Shown here one piece after another: positions 7,867 through 17,441 of a stretch of 64,000 nucleotides of DNA (its first letter is position 1; each line of letters starts with the position of its first letter). The stretch covers positions 496,001-560,000 of the forward strand of contig NZ_BMXT01000002.1 of the NCBI RefSeq assembly GCF_014651895.1, given 5' to 3'. The position numbers and the translations under genes are program-made. The notes under the pieces were generated by a model. That model saw only the letters and a list, made by a program, of their open reading frames with translations. It was not told the DNA's origin and did not search any database. The DNA is from Rhodanobacter panaciterrae. Its GTDB lineage: Bacteria > Pseudomonadota > Gammaproteobacteria > Xanthomonadales > Rhodanobacteraceae.

Positions 7867-9849
7867 ATGCTCAATCCGCAACAACTGGCCGCCGTCGAAC
7901 ATTGCGACAGCCCGCTGCTGGTGCTGGCCGGTGCCGGTTCCGGCAAGACTTCGGTGATCACACAGAAGATCGCGTACCTGATTGCACGCAAGCATCTGGC
8001 GCCGTCGAAGATCGCCGCCATCACCTTCACCAACAAGGCCGCGCGCGAGATGCGCGAGCGCGTGGCCAAGCTGGTCAGCACGGAGGACGCGGCCGCGCTG
8101 ACCGTGTGCACGTTCCATGCGCTGGGCCTGAAGTTCCTGCAGATCGAGCATGCGCGCGCCGGCCTGCGTCGCGGCTTCTCGGTGCTGGATGCGGACGACA
8201 GCGCCGGCATCGTCAAGGAGTTGTCGCCGAAGGGAGTCAAGCCCGACGTGCTGTTCGGCATACGCAACCTGCTCAGCCGTGCCAAGAACGGCGGGCTCTC
8301 GCCGGAGGAAGCGCTGGCCGCCGCGCGCAGTCCGCGCGAGCTGGAAGCGGCGACGATCTACGACATGTACCAGCAGCGCCTGGCCGCGTTCAATGCGGTC
8401 GACTTCGACGACCTGATCCGCCTGCCGCTGCGTATCCTCGAAGCCGACAACGAATGCCGTGACGCCTGGCGCGAACGCCTGCGTTATCTGCTGGTGGACG
8501 AATACCAGGACACCAACGACGCGCAGTACCGCCTGCTGAAAGTGCTGACCGGTGAACGCGGCGGGATTACCTGCGTGGGCGACGATGACCAGAGCATCTA
8601 CGCCTGGCGCGGCGCGAATCCGGAGAACATCGACCAGCTCGGCCGCGACTGGCCGAGCCTGCGCGTGATCAAGCTGGAACAGAACTACCGCTGCGGCAAG
8701 CGCATCCTGCGCGCGGCGAACCAGCTGATCGCGAACAACCCACACCTGCACGAAAAGAAGCTGTGGAGCGAGCATCCGGAAGGCGCGCCGATCCGCGTGC
8801 TCGAATGCAAGGAGGCCGAGCACGAGGCCGAGCACGTCGCCGCGATCGCCACCACGCTGGCCGAGAAGCACAAGGCGCGTTGGCACGACATCGCCATCCT
8901 GTACCGCGGCAACTTCCAGGCACGTCCGCTGGAGAAGGCGCTGCGGCTGGCGCGGATTCCCTATCACCTCACCGGCGCACTGAGTTTCCTCGATCGCGCC
9001 GAGGTGAAAGATCTGCTGTGCTATCTGCGCCTGCTGACCAACCCCAGCGACGATGCCGCGTTCCTGCGCGTGGTCAACGTGCCCAAGCGCGAGATCGGCT
9101 CGACCACGCTGGAGAAACTCGGGCAGCTGGCGCAAAGCCGGCACAGCTCGCTGCTCGACGCCATCCGCAGCGACAGCGTGCTGCGCCAGCTCACGCCACG
9201 CCCGGCTGCTGCGCTAGCCTCGTTCGCCAACCTGCTCGATGAACTGCGCAGCGCCTCGCTGCATCAGAGCGCGGCGGATCTGGTCGAGCTGATCCTCAAG
9301 CGCACCGGTTACGCGGCGCAGATCGCCGCCAGTACGCCTGACGCCAGCGTGCGCGAACGCAAGCTGGGCAACCTGAAGGAACTGGCCGACTGGTTCCGCG
9401 CGATGCAGAAGGGCGGCAACAGCGCTGGCGACCTCGCCTCGCAGCTGGCCCTGCTCAGCCACGCCGACCGCGACGAACCCGGCAACGCGGTGCGCATGAT
9501 GACCCTGCATGCGGCGAAAGGGCTGGAGTTCCGCTTCGTCTTCATCGTCGGCTGCGAGGACGGCACGCTGCCGCACGAAGGCGCCATCGACGAGGGCCGC
9601 ATCGACGAGGAACGCCGTCTGATGTACGTCGGCATCACCCGCGCCAAGGAATTGCTGACGCTGTCGTGGTCGGCGAAGACCAAACGCTACGGCGACATCC
9701 ACACCAACCAGCCCAGCCGCTTCCTGCACGAACTGCCGCAGGCCGACCTGCACTGGCAGGGCAAGGATCCGGAAGCGGACAAGGAAATCACTCGCGAAAC
9801 TGCCCAGTCGCACATGGCGAAGATCGCGGCGATGCTGGCGGGCGGCTAG
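7867..9849 (+). CDS. rep: ATP-dependent DNA helicase Rep
   Basis: A 660-residue superfamily 1A 3'-5' helicase that helps replication forks pass bound proteins and acts in restart. Motifs: Walker A AGAGSGKT (21-28), motif II DEYQDTN (211-217), motif III GDDDQSIYAWRGA, motif IV QNYRCGKRIL, motif V TLHAAKGLEF and motif VI YVGITRAKE. Length fits Rep better than UvrD (about 720). The ATG at 7867 (MLNPQQLAAV) was chosen, since upstream sequence in frame lacks family features. Its stop overlaps the convergent permease gene in a shared CTAG. Confidence 0.95.
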   Translation: MLNPQQLAAVEHCDSPLLVLAGAGSGKTSVITQKIAYLIARKHLAPSKIAAITFTNKAAREMRERVAKLVSTEDAAALTVCTFHALGLKFLQIEHARAGLRRGFSVLDADDSAGIVKELSPKGVKPDVLFGIRNLLSRAKNGGLSPEEALAAARSPRELEAATIYDMYQQRLAAFNAVDFDDLIRLPLRILEADNECRDAWRERLRYLLVDEYQDTNDAQYRLLKVLTGERGGITCVGDDDQSIYAWRGANPENIDQLGRDWPSLRVIKLEQNYRCGKRILRAANQLIANNPHLHEKKLWSEHPEGAPIRVLECKEAEHEAEHVAAIATTLAEKHKARWHDIAILYRGNFQARPLEKALRLARIPYHLTGALSFLDRAEVKDLLCYLRLLTNPSDDAAFLRVVNVPKREIGSTTLEKLGQLAQSRHSSLLDAIRSDSVLRQLTPRPAAALASFANLLDELRSASLHQSAADLVELILKRTGYAAQIAASTPDASVRERKLGNLKELADWFRAMQKGGNSAGDLASQLALLSHADRDEPGNAVRMMTLHAAKGLEFRFVFIVGCEDGTLPHEGAIDEGRIDEERRLMYVGITRAKELLTLSWSAKTKRYGDIHTNQPSRFLHELPQADLHWQGKDPEADKEITRETAQSHMAKIAAMLAGG

Positions 9850-10877
9850 ATCAGCTCCTCCGCCTCCAGCTCGCTCTTCAGATAGGCGTAATAGATCGGC
9901 GCGGCGATCACGCCGGGCAGGCCGAACGCAGCCTCCATCAGCAGCATCGCGATCAGCAGTTCCCAGGCGCGGGCACGGATCTGCGTACCGACGATGCGGG
10001 CGTTGAGAAAATATTCCAGCTTGTGGATCAGGATCAGGAACGCCAGCGCGGCGATACCCACACCCAGCGATACCGACAGTCCGGCAATGGCGATCGCCGT
10101 GTTGGAAATCAGGTTGCCGATCACCGGCAGCAGGCCGACGATGAAGGTCACTACCACCAGCGTCTTCGCCAGCGGCACATGGATACCCATCAGCGGCAGC
10201 ACGCCGAGGAGGAAAATCGCGGTGAACAAGGTATTGATCAGCGAGATCTTCAGCTGCGCGAACACGATGTTGTGAAACGCTGCAGCCAGTCGCTGGCAGC
10301 GCAGACTCAACGCTGCGGACAGCGGACCGACCTGATGCGCCGGACGAGCGCGGCTGAGCGCGATGATCGCACCCAGCACCAGCCCGATGATGATGTGCAC
10401 GAATACCCGCACCGCGCCCTTGCCAGCCAGTTGCAGGGTTCCCGCATGCTTGCGGGCCAGCTCGATCGCGCCCACGCGCAGGTCATCGACACTGTCGGGA
10501 AGGTTGTCAACCAGGATCGGGGGCAACTGCTGGCGGGCCTTTTCCACCAGTGGCATCAACTGCTGTTGCCACAGCAGCTCGGGGTTGCCGATCTCACTGC
10601 GAAAGAAGCTGATTGCGCCGAGGATCAGCAGGATCAGCAGGCCCACCACGATCGCGCCCAGTACGGCCACCACGACCAACCGCGCACGGTCGCCGGAAAT
10701 ACGCCGGCCCAGCAGCGGGGTCATCGCCTGCACCAGCTCGTAGACCAGCAGACCGGATAGCAACGCCGACAGCAGGTGAACGTCGATGACGACTAGCAGC
10801 GCCGCTGCGGCCAGCAGATAACTCGCATAACGGATGGCCGGCGAAGGCTCGCGCGTGGCAGACAGAGAGGGATCCAT
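9846..10877 (-). CDS. AI-2E/PerM family (UPF0118) membrane permease
   Basis: A 343-residue polytopic inner-membrane protein with about seven or eight helices. There is an N-terminal pair (about 20-55), a helix after VVVAVLGAIVVGLLILLILG, a cytoplasmic or periplasmic insert (about 95-150), and a C-terminal set containing the family blocks PLMGIHVPLAKTL and LPVIGNLISN. Family members export autoinducer-2 or act in cell-volume or Na+ transport; the substrate here is unknown. The ATG at 10877 (MDPSLS) was chosen because an alternative 24 codons upstream lacks similarity. It is convergent with rep and shares the CTAG stop. Confidence 0.85.
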   Translation of the reverse strand: MDPSLSATREPSPAIRYASYLLAAAALLVVIDVHLLSALLSGLLVYELVQAMTPLLGRRISGDRARLVVVAVLGAIVVGLLILLILGAISFFRSEIGNPELLWQQQLMPLVEKARQQLPPILVDNLPDSVDDLRVGAIELARKHAGTLQLAGKGAVRVFVHIIIGLVLGAIIALSRARPAHQVGPLSAALSLRCQRLAAAFHNIVFAQLKISLINTLFTAIFLLGVLPLMGIHVPLAKTLVVVTFIVGLLPVIGNLISNTAIAIAGLSVSLGVGIAALAFLILIHKLEYFLNARIVGTQIRARAWELLIAMLLMEAAFGLPGVIAAPIYYAYLKSELEAEELI

Positions 10878-11002
10878 GCGTGGTGCAGCCGTGAGTTGCG
10901 AGGCCTCCAGTCTGTCAGCAGCCCGCGCCGGCTGCCAACCCTGTCCCATGGCTGTCGTAAACTTCCGGCATCGTCACGCTTCATCTTGCTCAAGGATTCT
11001 GC

Positions 11003-11896
11003 ATGTCACTTCGTTTCCCCACGACCCTGCTCGCGCTTGCCCTGCTGGCCGGTTGTGCCACGACCCAACCCCAGCACGCCGTGGTGGCGCCCGCTCCACA
11101 AGCCGCAGCAGCAGTAGTGCGCGTTCCCGCCAACGACAACCTCAATGCGGTGGCGTGGAGCCAGACCGCGATCGAGCACGACCTGATCTATCTGCAGACC
11201 TACCGCGACGCCCAATCACGGCTGCTGGCAGCCATGCGCGACCCGCACTGGGACGCGTTGGGCAAGGCGGACCGGGTCGCTCCGTTCAAGGGCCTGAAGC
11301 CGGCGGTGATCCTGGATATCGACGAGACTGCACTGGATAACTCGCCGTATCAGGCGCGCGTGGTGAAAGGTGGCGGCGAGTTCAACGAGGCCGACTGGGC
11401 GGCTTGGTGCAAGGAGGCGCAGGCCCGTGCGTTGCCGGGTGCGGTCGAGTTCACCCAGTTCGCCGCCGCGCACGGCATCGCGGTGATCTACATCTCCAAC
11501 CGCGCCAAGGATCTGGACGAGGCCACCCTGGCCAACCTGCGCCAAGCCGGTTTCCCGGTCAGCGGCCCGCAAGCCTTTCTCGGTCTCGGCACGGTGGTCG
11601 AAGATTGCGAGCAGGCCGGCACCGAAAAGGGTTGCCGGCGGCAACTGGTCGCGCGGCATTACCGCGTCTTGATGCAGTTTGGCGATCAGATCGGCGATTT
11701 CGTCGACGTCAATGCGAACACCGCCGACGGCCGTCGCAAAGCGGTCGCCGACTATCTGCCATGGATCGGCACGCGCTGGTTCGTGTTGCCGAATCCCACC
11801 TATGGCTCATGGGAACCGGCGCTGTTCAACAACGACTGGAGCGCGCCGCTGGAACAGCGGCGGCAGCAGAAAATCGACGCGCTGCGCTACCAGTGA
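11003..11896 (+). CDS. 5'-nucleotidase / acid phosphatase lipoprotein, e(P4) family
   Basis: A 297-residue HAD-superfamily (class B/C acid phosphatase) lipoprotein that dephosphorylates nucleotides and other phosphomonoesters outside the inner membrane. The lipobox LLAGC puts the acylated cysteine at residue 18. The catalytic motif is DIDET (105-109), followed by YISNRAKD (motif II region) and the acidic pair in GDQIGDF. The start ATG at 11003 has an AAGGAT ribosome-binding site. It is transcribed alone, followed by an AT-rich spacer and a terminator. A role in NMN/NAD or phosphate scavenging is known for relatives and is only inferred here. Confidence 0.92.
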   Translation: MSLRFPTTLLALALLAGCATTQPQHAVVAPAPQAAAAVVRVPANDNLNAVAWSQTAIEHDLIYLQTYRDAQSRLLAAMRDPHWDALGKADRVAPFKGLKPAVILDIDETALDNSPYQARVVKGGGEFNEADWAAWCKEAQARALPGAVEFTQFAAAHGIAVIYISNRAKDLDEATLANLRQAGFPVSGPQAFLGLGTVVEDCEQAGTEKGCRRQLVARHYRVLMQFGDQIGDFVDVNANTADGRRKAVADYLPWIGTRWFVLPNPTYGSWEPALFNNDWSAPLEQRRQQKIDALRYQ

Positions 11897-12207
11897 CAAT
11901 CAAAAATCACTTAAATGATATAAATCAGGCAATTACAACGCATAACAAAAGCATTGCCTTAGCTTTAACGAACAAGTAATATTTCAGCTGCCAACACCTG
12001 CTGACCAACATTTTGCAGGCAAGGCCATTTCCCTTCCGGCTCTACCGGATTTCCCCGTGAGGCCCCAGGCCCGCGGGGTTTTCTTTTTATGGCGTCGCAA
12101 AATCCTGCGCCCTGCCCTTGTTTCGAAGCCACTGCGACCCTTACCCTGCGCGATCACGACGCTATGCGGTGCGCTTTCGCTCCGCCGTCACCATGCGAGA
12201 ACCTGCC
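11897..12207. other. Intergenic spacer with AT-rich segment
   Basis: This is about 311 bp without a gene. The first ~95 bases (to about 11990) are strikingly AT-rich against their surroundings, with TGATATAAATCA and several A/T runs. The middle holds a terminator (12053-12089). The remainder is ordinary GC-rich leader of the following lipoprotein gene. No RNA gene was recognised. Confidence 0.6.
12053..12089 (+). terminator. Rho-independent terminator after e(P4) phosphatase gene
   Basis: CCCCG (12053-12057) pairs with CGGGG (12074-12078) around a GC-rich loop that can itself fold (GGCCC repeats). The stem is followed immediately by TTTTCTTTTT. The position, about 157 bp after the stop codon, fits the end of the upstream transcript. 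Confidence 0.7.
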
Positions 12208-13143
12208 ATGCGCCTGCCCTCCCTCCGTTACGCCTTGCTGCCCCTGTCCGTCGCGCTGCTGTTGAGCGCCTGCCATGGCAAGGACGCGGCCTCGCAACCG
12301 GGCGGCAGCACACCGGAGGCGGCCCTGCAGGCTTCGGTCGACCTGATCAAGGCCGGTGACTTCAACGGGCTGTGGAAGCACGCGCTGCCACCGGCCGACT
12401 ACGCCAACATGCGCGCCGACTGGGGTCATCACCAGCAGGATCAGCGGCCGATCACGGCCGAGGATCGCGCCAAGTTCAACGAGACGATGCAGAAGCTCAC
12501 CGAGCCGGATGCGGAGAACAAGCTGTACGCCGAACTGCAGCCAAAGCTGACCGCCATGGAGCAGCAGTACAAGGATCAGCTGCCGGTGCTGATCAGTGTC
12601 GGGGAAGCGCTGGTGAAAAGCGGCGTGGCGCAGAGCAAGACCCTCAACGAGACCCAGAAGGCCCAGGCCAACGGCGTACTCGACGTACTGGCGCCGTGGG
12701 TGCAGCAGACGCCGTGGTTCGACCAGGCCAAGGCCAAGCAGGCGGTCGGTGTGGCCGTGACGACGGCGCGCAAACTGGACCTGAAAGATCCGGATCAGCT
12801 GCGCTCGATGGATTTCGACACCTCGATGGGCAAGTACGCGACCGGTTACGCCGGCCTCAAGCAGATGCTGATGATCTACGGCCTGTCGGTGGACGACACG
12901 CTGAACTCGGTCAAGCTCACCCCGGTCTCCAACAGCGATGGCCATGCCGTGGTGAAAGTGGACTACACCCTGCTCGGCAAGCCGCTGTCGACCGAATCGA
13001 AGCTGGTGCAGCAGGACGGCCGCTGGTACAGCGAGGACATGCTGGACAGCGCGCGCAAGGCGCATCAGCAGCTGAACGAGCCGGCCGGCAGCGCCAGTGT
13101 GGCGGCCGACGCCGGCACCGGCACCGTTGCCAAACAAGACTGA
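12208..13143 (+). CDS. Putative lipoprotein upstream of plsB
   Basis: A 311-residue exported lipoprotein with signal peptide 1-21 and lipobox LLSAC, acylated at Cys22. The mature part is mostly helical and Gln/Lys/Asp-rich with no catalytic motif. A C-terminal beta-like segment (VVKVDYTLLGKPLSTESKLVQQDGRWYSEDM) resembles domains that follow a small lipid- or peptide-binding fold. I do not recognise the family. The ATG at 12208 gives the cleanest signal peptide; an ATG at 12193 would add five residues. It ends 25 bp before plsB in the same direction, so the two are probably cotranscribed. Confidence 0.75.
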   Translation: MRLPSLRYALLPLSVALLLSACHGKDAASQPGGSTPEAALQASVDLIKAGDFNGLWKHALPPADYANMRADWGHHQQDQRPITAEDRAKFNETMQKLTEPDAENKLYAELQPKLTAMEQQYKDQLPVLISVGEALVKSGVAQSKTLNETQKAQANGVLDVLAPWVQQTPWFDQAKAKQAVGVAVTTARKLDLKDPDQLRSMDFDTSMGKYATGYAGLKQMLMIYGLSVDDTLNSVKLTPVSNSDGHAVVKVDYTLLGKPLSTESKLVQQDGRWYSEDMLDSARKAHQQLNEPAGSASVAADAGTGTVAKQD

Positions 13144-13168
13144 ACAGCGCAGCCGTTAGAATAGACGG

Positions 13169-15877
13169 ATGCAGAATATCTACACCGCGGATTCCACCGT
13201 TCGTCAGCGCGCCCCCTGGTGGTTCAACCTGGCCGGCCAGCTGCTGCAGCCGTGGGTGCGCATTCGCCGCGACCCGGCCGAGCCGGCTGCCTTGCTGCAG
13301 GCCGGCGTACCGGTCTGTTATGTGATCGAGCGCGACGGGTTCTCCGACGCACTGATCCTGCAGCGCGCCTGCCGCGAAGCCGGTCTGCCCAATCCGATGC
13401 AGCCGATGGCAGGCACGCGCCGGCGGCGCTCGGTGTTCGCCCTGGCGCGACGCGACGGCTGGATCTTCGGGCGCAACCGCCAGCGCGCGCCGAACGAACC
13501 GCTGCGGCAACTGGTGCGTTCGCTGGAAGGCATGCCCGAGCGCGATATCCAGATCGTGCCGGTGTCGATCTACGTCGGCCGCGCGCCGAGCCGCGACAGC
13601 GGCTGGTTCCGCGTGCTGTTCTCGGAAAACTGGGTGATGGTCGGCCGCTTCCGCCGCATGCTGGCGCTGCTGCTGAACGGGCGTGACACCGTGGTGCACT
13701 TCTCCGCGCCGGTGTCGTTGCGCAGCGTGTTGGACGAATCCGGCGAGATCACGCCGGAACGCTTCGCGCGCAAGATCGCGCGCGTGCTGCGCGCCCACTT
13801 CCACCGCATCCGCGCCGCGGTGATCGGGCCGGATCTGTCGCACCGGCGCACCGTGGTCGATGCCGTGCTGAATGCCGAGCCGGTACGCGCCGCGATCGCC
13901 GCCAGCGCGGCCAAGGAAAAGATCAGCCACGCCAAGGCCTGGCGCAAGGCGCACAAGCTGGTGATGGAAATCTCCGCCGACTACTCGCACCCGGTGGTGC
14001 GCTCGGTCTCGTTCCTGCTGGCGAATTTCTGGAACAAGCTGTACGACGGCATCGCCATGCACCACTTCGACAAGGCCCGCGCTGCGGCGCCCGGTCACGA
14101 AGTGGTCTACGTGCCCTGCCATCGCAGCCACGCCGACTACCTGCTGATGAGCTACCAGCTGCATGTCTCCGGCGTGGTGGTGCCGCATATCGCCGCCGGC
14201 GTGAACCTCAACCTGCCGGTGATCGGGCCGATCCTGCGCCGCGGCGGCGCGTTCTTCCTGCGCCGCAGCTTCAAGGGCAATGCGCTGTATTCGGTGGTGT
14301 TCAACGAATACCTGGCGCAGCTGATCGACCGCGGCGTGCCGATCGAATATTTCATCGAAGGCGGTCGTTCGCGTACCGGCCGGCTGCTGGCGCCGCGCGC
14401 CGGCATGCTGGCGATGACCGTGCGCGCGTTCCTGCGCGCGCCGCGCCGGCCGGTGCTGTTCCAGCCGGTCTACATCGGCTACGAAAAGCTGATGGAAGGC
14501 AAGTCCTACGCAGGCGAACTCAGCGGCCAGCCGAAGGAAAAGGAGTCCCTGCTCGGCCTGCTGCGCGGGCTGAAAGTGCTGCGCCAGCGCTACGGCCACG
14601 TGGCGCTGAATTTCGGTGAACCGATCGCGTTGACGCCGTTGCTCGACGCGGCCAGCGCCGACTGGCGCGCGGCCACGGCCGATCCGGATGCCAAGCCGGA
14701 ATGGCTCAACGGCGTAACCGATCACCTGGCCGAACAGATCCAGATCAACATCAACCGCGCCGCCGACGTCAATCCGATCAACCTGCTGGCGCTCGCCCTG
14801 CTGGCCACGCCGAAGCACGCGATGGCCGAGAGCGACCTGCTGACCCAGCTCGATCTGGGCAAGGCGCTGCTGGAAGAACTGCCGTATTCCGATCGCGTCA
14901 CGCTGACCCCGATGAATCCGGCCGCGATCATCGCCTACGGCGAGCAGATGGGCTGGATCCAGCGCGTGCAGCACCCGCTGGGCGACGTGTTGACCGTCAA
15001 CAGCGAACAGGCGGTGCTGCTCAGCTACTTCCGCAACAACGTGCTGCACCTCACCGCCACCGCCGCATGGGTTGCCTGCTGCTTCCTCAACAACCGGCGC
15101 ATGTCGCGCGCCTCGGTACTGCGGCTGGGCCGGATCATCTACCCGTTCATCCAGGGCGAGCTGTTCCTGCCGTGGGATGGCGAGGGCTTCTGCGCGCAGT
15201 TGCAGGCCACGATCGACTTCTTCGTGCGCCGCGGCCTGCTCGAATCCACCAACGACGGCCGCACCCTCGAGCGCAGCGCCGGCCAGGAAGACAGCGCGTT
15301 CCAGCTGAAGGTGATCGCGCGCAGCCTGATCCAGGCGTTCGAGCGCTACTACATCACCATCGCCGCGCTGGCCAAGAACGGTCCGCACACGATGACCGGC
15401 GCCGAGCTCGAGAACGCCTGCACGCTCACCGCGCAGCGGCTCAGCCTGCTCAACGAACTGTCCGCACCGGAGTTCTTCGACAAGGCGCTGTTCCGCGGCT
15501 TCATCCAGAAACTGCGCGAGCGCCGGGTGGTGTGGACCGACGACGACGGCAAGCTCGACTACGACAGCGCGCTGGAAGGCATGGTGCGCGATGCGCGGGT
15601 AATCCTGTCGCGCGAGGTGCGCCATTCGATCCTAAAGATCACTCCCGGCGGCAGCGAGAAGGAATCCGCCGCGGGCGAGGCATTGAGCGACGACATGCCC
15701 GAGGCGACCGTGCTGGCGGAAACCAAACCGGCCTACCGTCGCATCGATGACGCTGTCCCTGCGGATGCCTCCAGCGAGGATCTGCACCAGCGCCATGTCG
15801 ATGCCGAGCACCAGCTGCATGCGCACACTGCCGTCGATGCCGCCGAACAACCCAAGCAGACCGACCTTCCCCTCTAG
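13169..15877 (+). CDS. plsB: Glycerol-3-phosphate 1-O-acyltransferase PlsB
   Basis: A 902-residue peripheral inner-membrane enzyme that acylates sn-glycerol-3-phosphate, the first step of phospholipid synthesis. The catalytic HX4D motif is HRSHAD (318-323). The phosphate-binding block EGGRSRTGR is at 397-405, and QPVYIGYEK follows. It is longer than E. coli PlsB (about 807 residues). The extra length is mostly a C-terminal tail of about 50 residues rich in Glu, Asp and Ala, likely disordered. A very long open frame on the opposite strand is a codon-bias shadow. Together with pssA at 31490 it covers two committed steps of membrane lipid synthesis in this window. Confidence 0.97.
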   Translation: MQNIYTADSTVRQRAPWWFNLAGQLLQPWVRIRRDPAEPAALLQAGVPVCYVIERDGFSDALILQRACREAGLPNPMQPMAGTRRRRSVFALARRDGWIFGRNRQRAPNEPLRQLVRSLEGMPERDIQIVPVSIYVGRAPSRDSGWFRVLFSENWVMVGRFRRMLALLLNGRDTVVHFSAPVSLRSVLDESGEITPERFARKIARVLRAHFHRIRAAVIGPDLSHRRTVVDAVLNAEPVRAAIAASAAKEKISHAKAWRKAHKLVMEISADYSHPVVRSVSFLLANFWNKLYDGIAMHHFDKARAAAPGHEVVYVPCHRSHADYLLMSYQLHVSGVVVPHIAAGVNLNLPVIGPILRRGGAFFLRRSFKGNALYSVVFNEYLAQLIDRGVPIEYFIEGGRSRTGRLLAPRAGMLAMTVRAFLRAPRRPVLFQPVYIGYEKLMEGKSYAGELSGQPKEKESLLGLLRGLKVLRQRYGHVALNFGEPIALTPLLDAASADWRAATADPDAKPEWLNGVTDHLAEQIQININRAADVNPINLLALALLATPKHAMAESDLLTQLDLGKALLEELPYSDRVTLTPMNPAAIIAYGEQMGWIQRVQHPLGDVLTVNSEQAVLLSYFRNNVLHLTATAAWVACCFLNNRRMSRASVLRLGRIIYPFIQGELFLPWDGEGFCAQLQATIDFFVRRGLLESTNDGRTLERSAGQEDSAFQLKVIARSLIQAFERYYITIAALAKNGPHTMTGAELENACTLTAQRLSLLNELSAPEFFDKALFRGFIQKLRERRVVWTDDDGKLDYDSALEGMVRDARVILSREVRHSILKITPGGSEKESAAGEALSDDMPEATVLAETKPAYRRIDDAVPADASSEDLHQRHVDAEHQLHAHTAVDAAEQPKQTDLPL

Positions 15878-15920
15878 TCATGCCGGCCAGAACACGGCCA
15901 GCCTCCGGTAGCATGCAAGC

Positions 15921-16706
15921 ATGAGCGAACAATCTCCCAAGACCACGACGGACCCGACCACCCCGGCTCCAGTCACCCATTTCGGCTTCCGCGACGTGCC
16001 GGTCGGCGACAAGCAGAAGCTGGTCGGCCAGGTATTCACCTCGGTCGCACGCAGCTACGACCTGATGAACGACCTGATGTCGTTCGGCGTGCATCGGCTG
16101 TGGAAACGCCATTTCGTCGCCGTGAGCGGCGTGCGGCGCGGCGATCGCGTGCTGGACCTGGCCGGCGGCACCGGCGACATCGCCGCGCTGCTGAAGCCCG
16201 TGGTCGGCGACGAAGGCGAGGTGGTGGTCGGCGACATCAATGCGGCGATGCTCGGCGTCGGCCGCGACCGCATGACCGACCGCGGCCTGGTCAGCGGCCT
16301 GCGCTGGGCCCAGCTCAACGCCGAAGTCTTGCCGTTCCCGGACAATTCGTTCGACGCGGTGACCATGGCCTTCGGCCTGCGCAACGTCACCGACAAGGAC
16401 AAGGCACTGGCCGACATCTGCCGCGTGCTCAAGCCAGGCGGCCGCCTGCTGGTGCTGGAATTCTCCAAGGTGCAGAGCGAAGTTTTCAGCAAGCTGTACG
16501 ACTTCCACTCGTTCAAGATCCTGCCCAGGCTCGGCCAGCTGTTCGCCGGCGACGCCGACAGCTACCAGTACCTCGCCGAGTCGATCCGCAAGCATCCGGA
16601 TCAGGACACCCTTAAGGGCATGATGGAGCGCGCCGGCTTCGGTCGCGTCGAAGTACGCAACCTCAGCAACGGCATCGTGGCGATCCATCGGGCGTACAAG
16701 CTGTAA
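15921..16706 (+). CDS. ubiE: Ubiquinone/menaquinone biosynthesis C-methyltransferase UbiE
   Basis: A 261-residue SAM-dependent methyltransferase that adds the C2 methyl group in ubiquinone (and demethylmenaquinone) synthesis. Family signatures are the N-terminal [34 protein letters not shown], the SAM motif [12 protein letters not shown] (about 77-88) and [14 protein letters not shown]. The C-terminal [11 protein letters not shown] is typical. In enterobacteria ubiE is linked to ubiJ and ubiB; here those two lie 24 kb away. It follows plsB by 43 bp but may have its own promoter. Confidence 0.97.
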   Translation: MSEQSPKTTTDPTTPAPVTHFGFRDVPVGDKQKLVGQVFTSVARSYDLMNDLMSFGVHRLWKRHFVAVSGVRRGDRVLDLAGGTGDIAALLKPVVGDEGEVVVGDINAAMLGVGRDRMTDRGLVSGLRWAQLNAEVLPFPDNSFDAVTMAFGLRNVTDKDKALADICRVLKPGGRLLVLEFSKVQSEVFSKLYDFHSFKILPRLGQLFAGDADSYQYLAESIRKHPDQDTLKGMMERAGFGRVEVRNLSNGIVAIHRAYKL

Positions 16707-16747
16707 AACGAATCCACGGCGAAGATCCCGCCCGATCGAATCGACGG

Positions 16748-17422
16748 ATGTTGTCCATGCCGAATCGCTACCGCTCATTCGCTGCCATCGCCGCCCTGCT
16801 CGGCTGGCTCGCACTCGCGCTGCAGCTGCTGTTGTCGATCCAGCTGACGATCGCGAACGGACAAGGCGCGCTGACCGGGGTGTGGATCTACCTCGGCTAC
16901 TTCACCATCCTGACGAATGTGCTGGCCGCGCTGGCGCTGACTGCCGCCGCCAGCGGACCGCACGGAGCGGTCAGCCGCTTTTTCACGCGACCCGATGTGC
17001 ATAGCGCGATCGCGATGAGCATCGTCATCGTCGCGGCGATCTACAACCTGATGCTGCGACAGCTGTGGCAGCCGCACGGCTGGCAGATCGTGGCCGACAA
17101 CACTTTGCATGTGGTGATGCCCGCACTGTTCCTGCTGTATTGGTGGCTGGCGGTGCCGAAGGCGACGCTGCGCTGGCCGCAGGTGATTATCTGGCAGTTG
17201 TATCCGGCCGCCTATTTCGCCTCTGCGCTGATTCGCGGCGCAATTACCCATTGGTATCCGTACCCGTTCCTCGACGTCGGCTCGCTGGGCTATCTGCGTG
17301 TGCTGATCAATGCCTGCGTGGTACTGCTGGTCTTCGTCGTGGTCGCGTTGCTGCTGGTCGCACTGGGACGCTGGCAGGTGCGGCGCTCAGGCAAGACTGT
17401 GGCACTGCCGACGCAGCCCTGA
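16748..17422 (+). CDS. Pr6Pr-like integral membrane protein
   Basis: A 224-residue protein with six predicted helices (about 8-32, 42-68, 84-105, 120-138, 147-170 and 183-210). The FAR-17a/AIG1-like Pr6Pr family has this layout: GYFTILTN in helix 2, an HVVMPALFLLYW block and a YPYPFLDV loop before the last helix. Function is unknown in bacteria; eukaryotic relatives are lipid hydrolases with a conserved Thr and His. Thr in GYFTILTN and His in LHVVMP could correspond, which is speculative. An alternative start is the ATG three codons on. Confidence 0.7.
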   Translation: MLSMPNRYRSFAAIAALLGWLALALQLLLSIQLTIANGQGALTGVWIYLGYFTILTNVLAALALTAAASGPHGAVSRFFTRPDVHSAIAMSIVIVAAIYNLMLRQLWQPHGWQIVADNTLHVVMPALFLLYWWLAVPKATLRWPQVIIWQLYPAAYFASALIRGAITHWYPYPFLDVGSLGYLRVLINACVVLLVFVVVALLLVALGRWQVRRSGKTVALPTQP

Positions 17423-17441
17423 CGACAGCTGCGTCGGCGCC

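Noticed and set aside
12917-15625. 902-codon open frame on the minus strand opposite plsB
   Set aside because: It is a codon-bias shadow of plsB. It has no domain features and an extreme Gln/His/Arg composition, and the plus strand has the HRSHAD acyltransferase motif.
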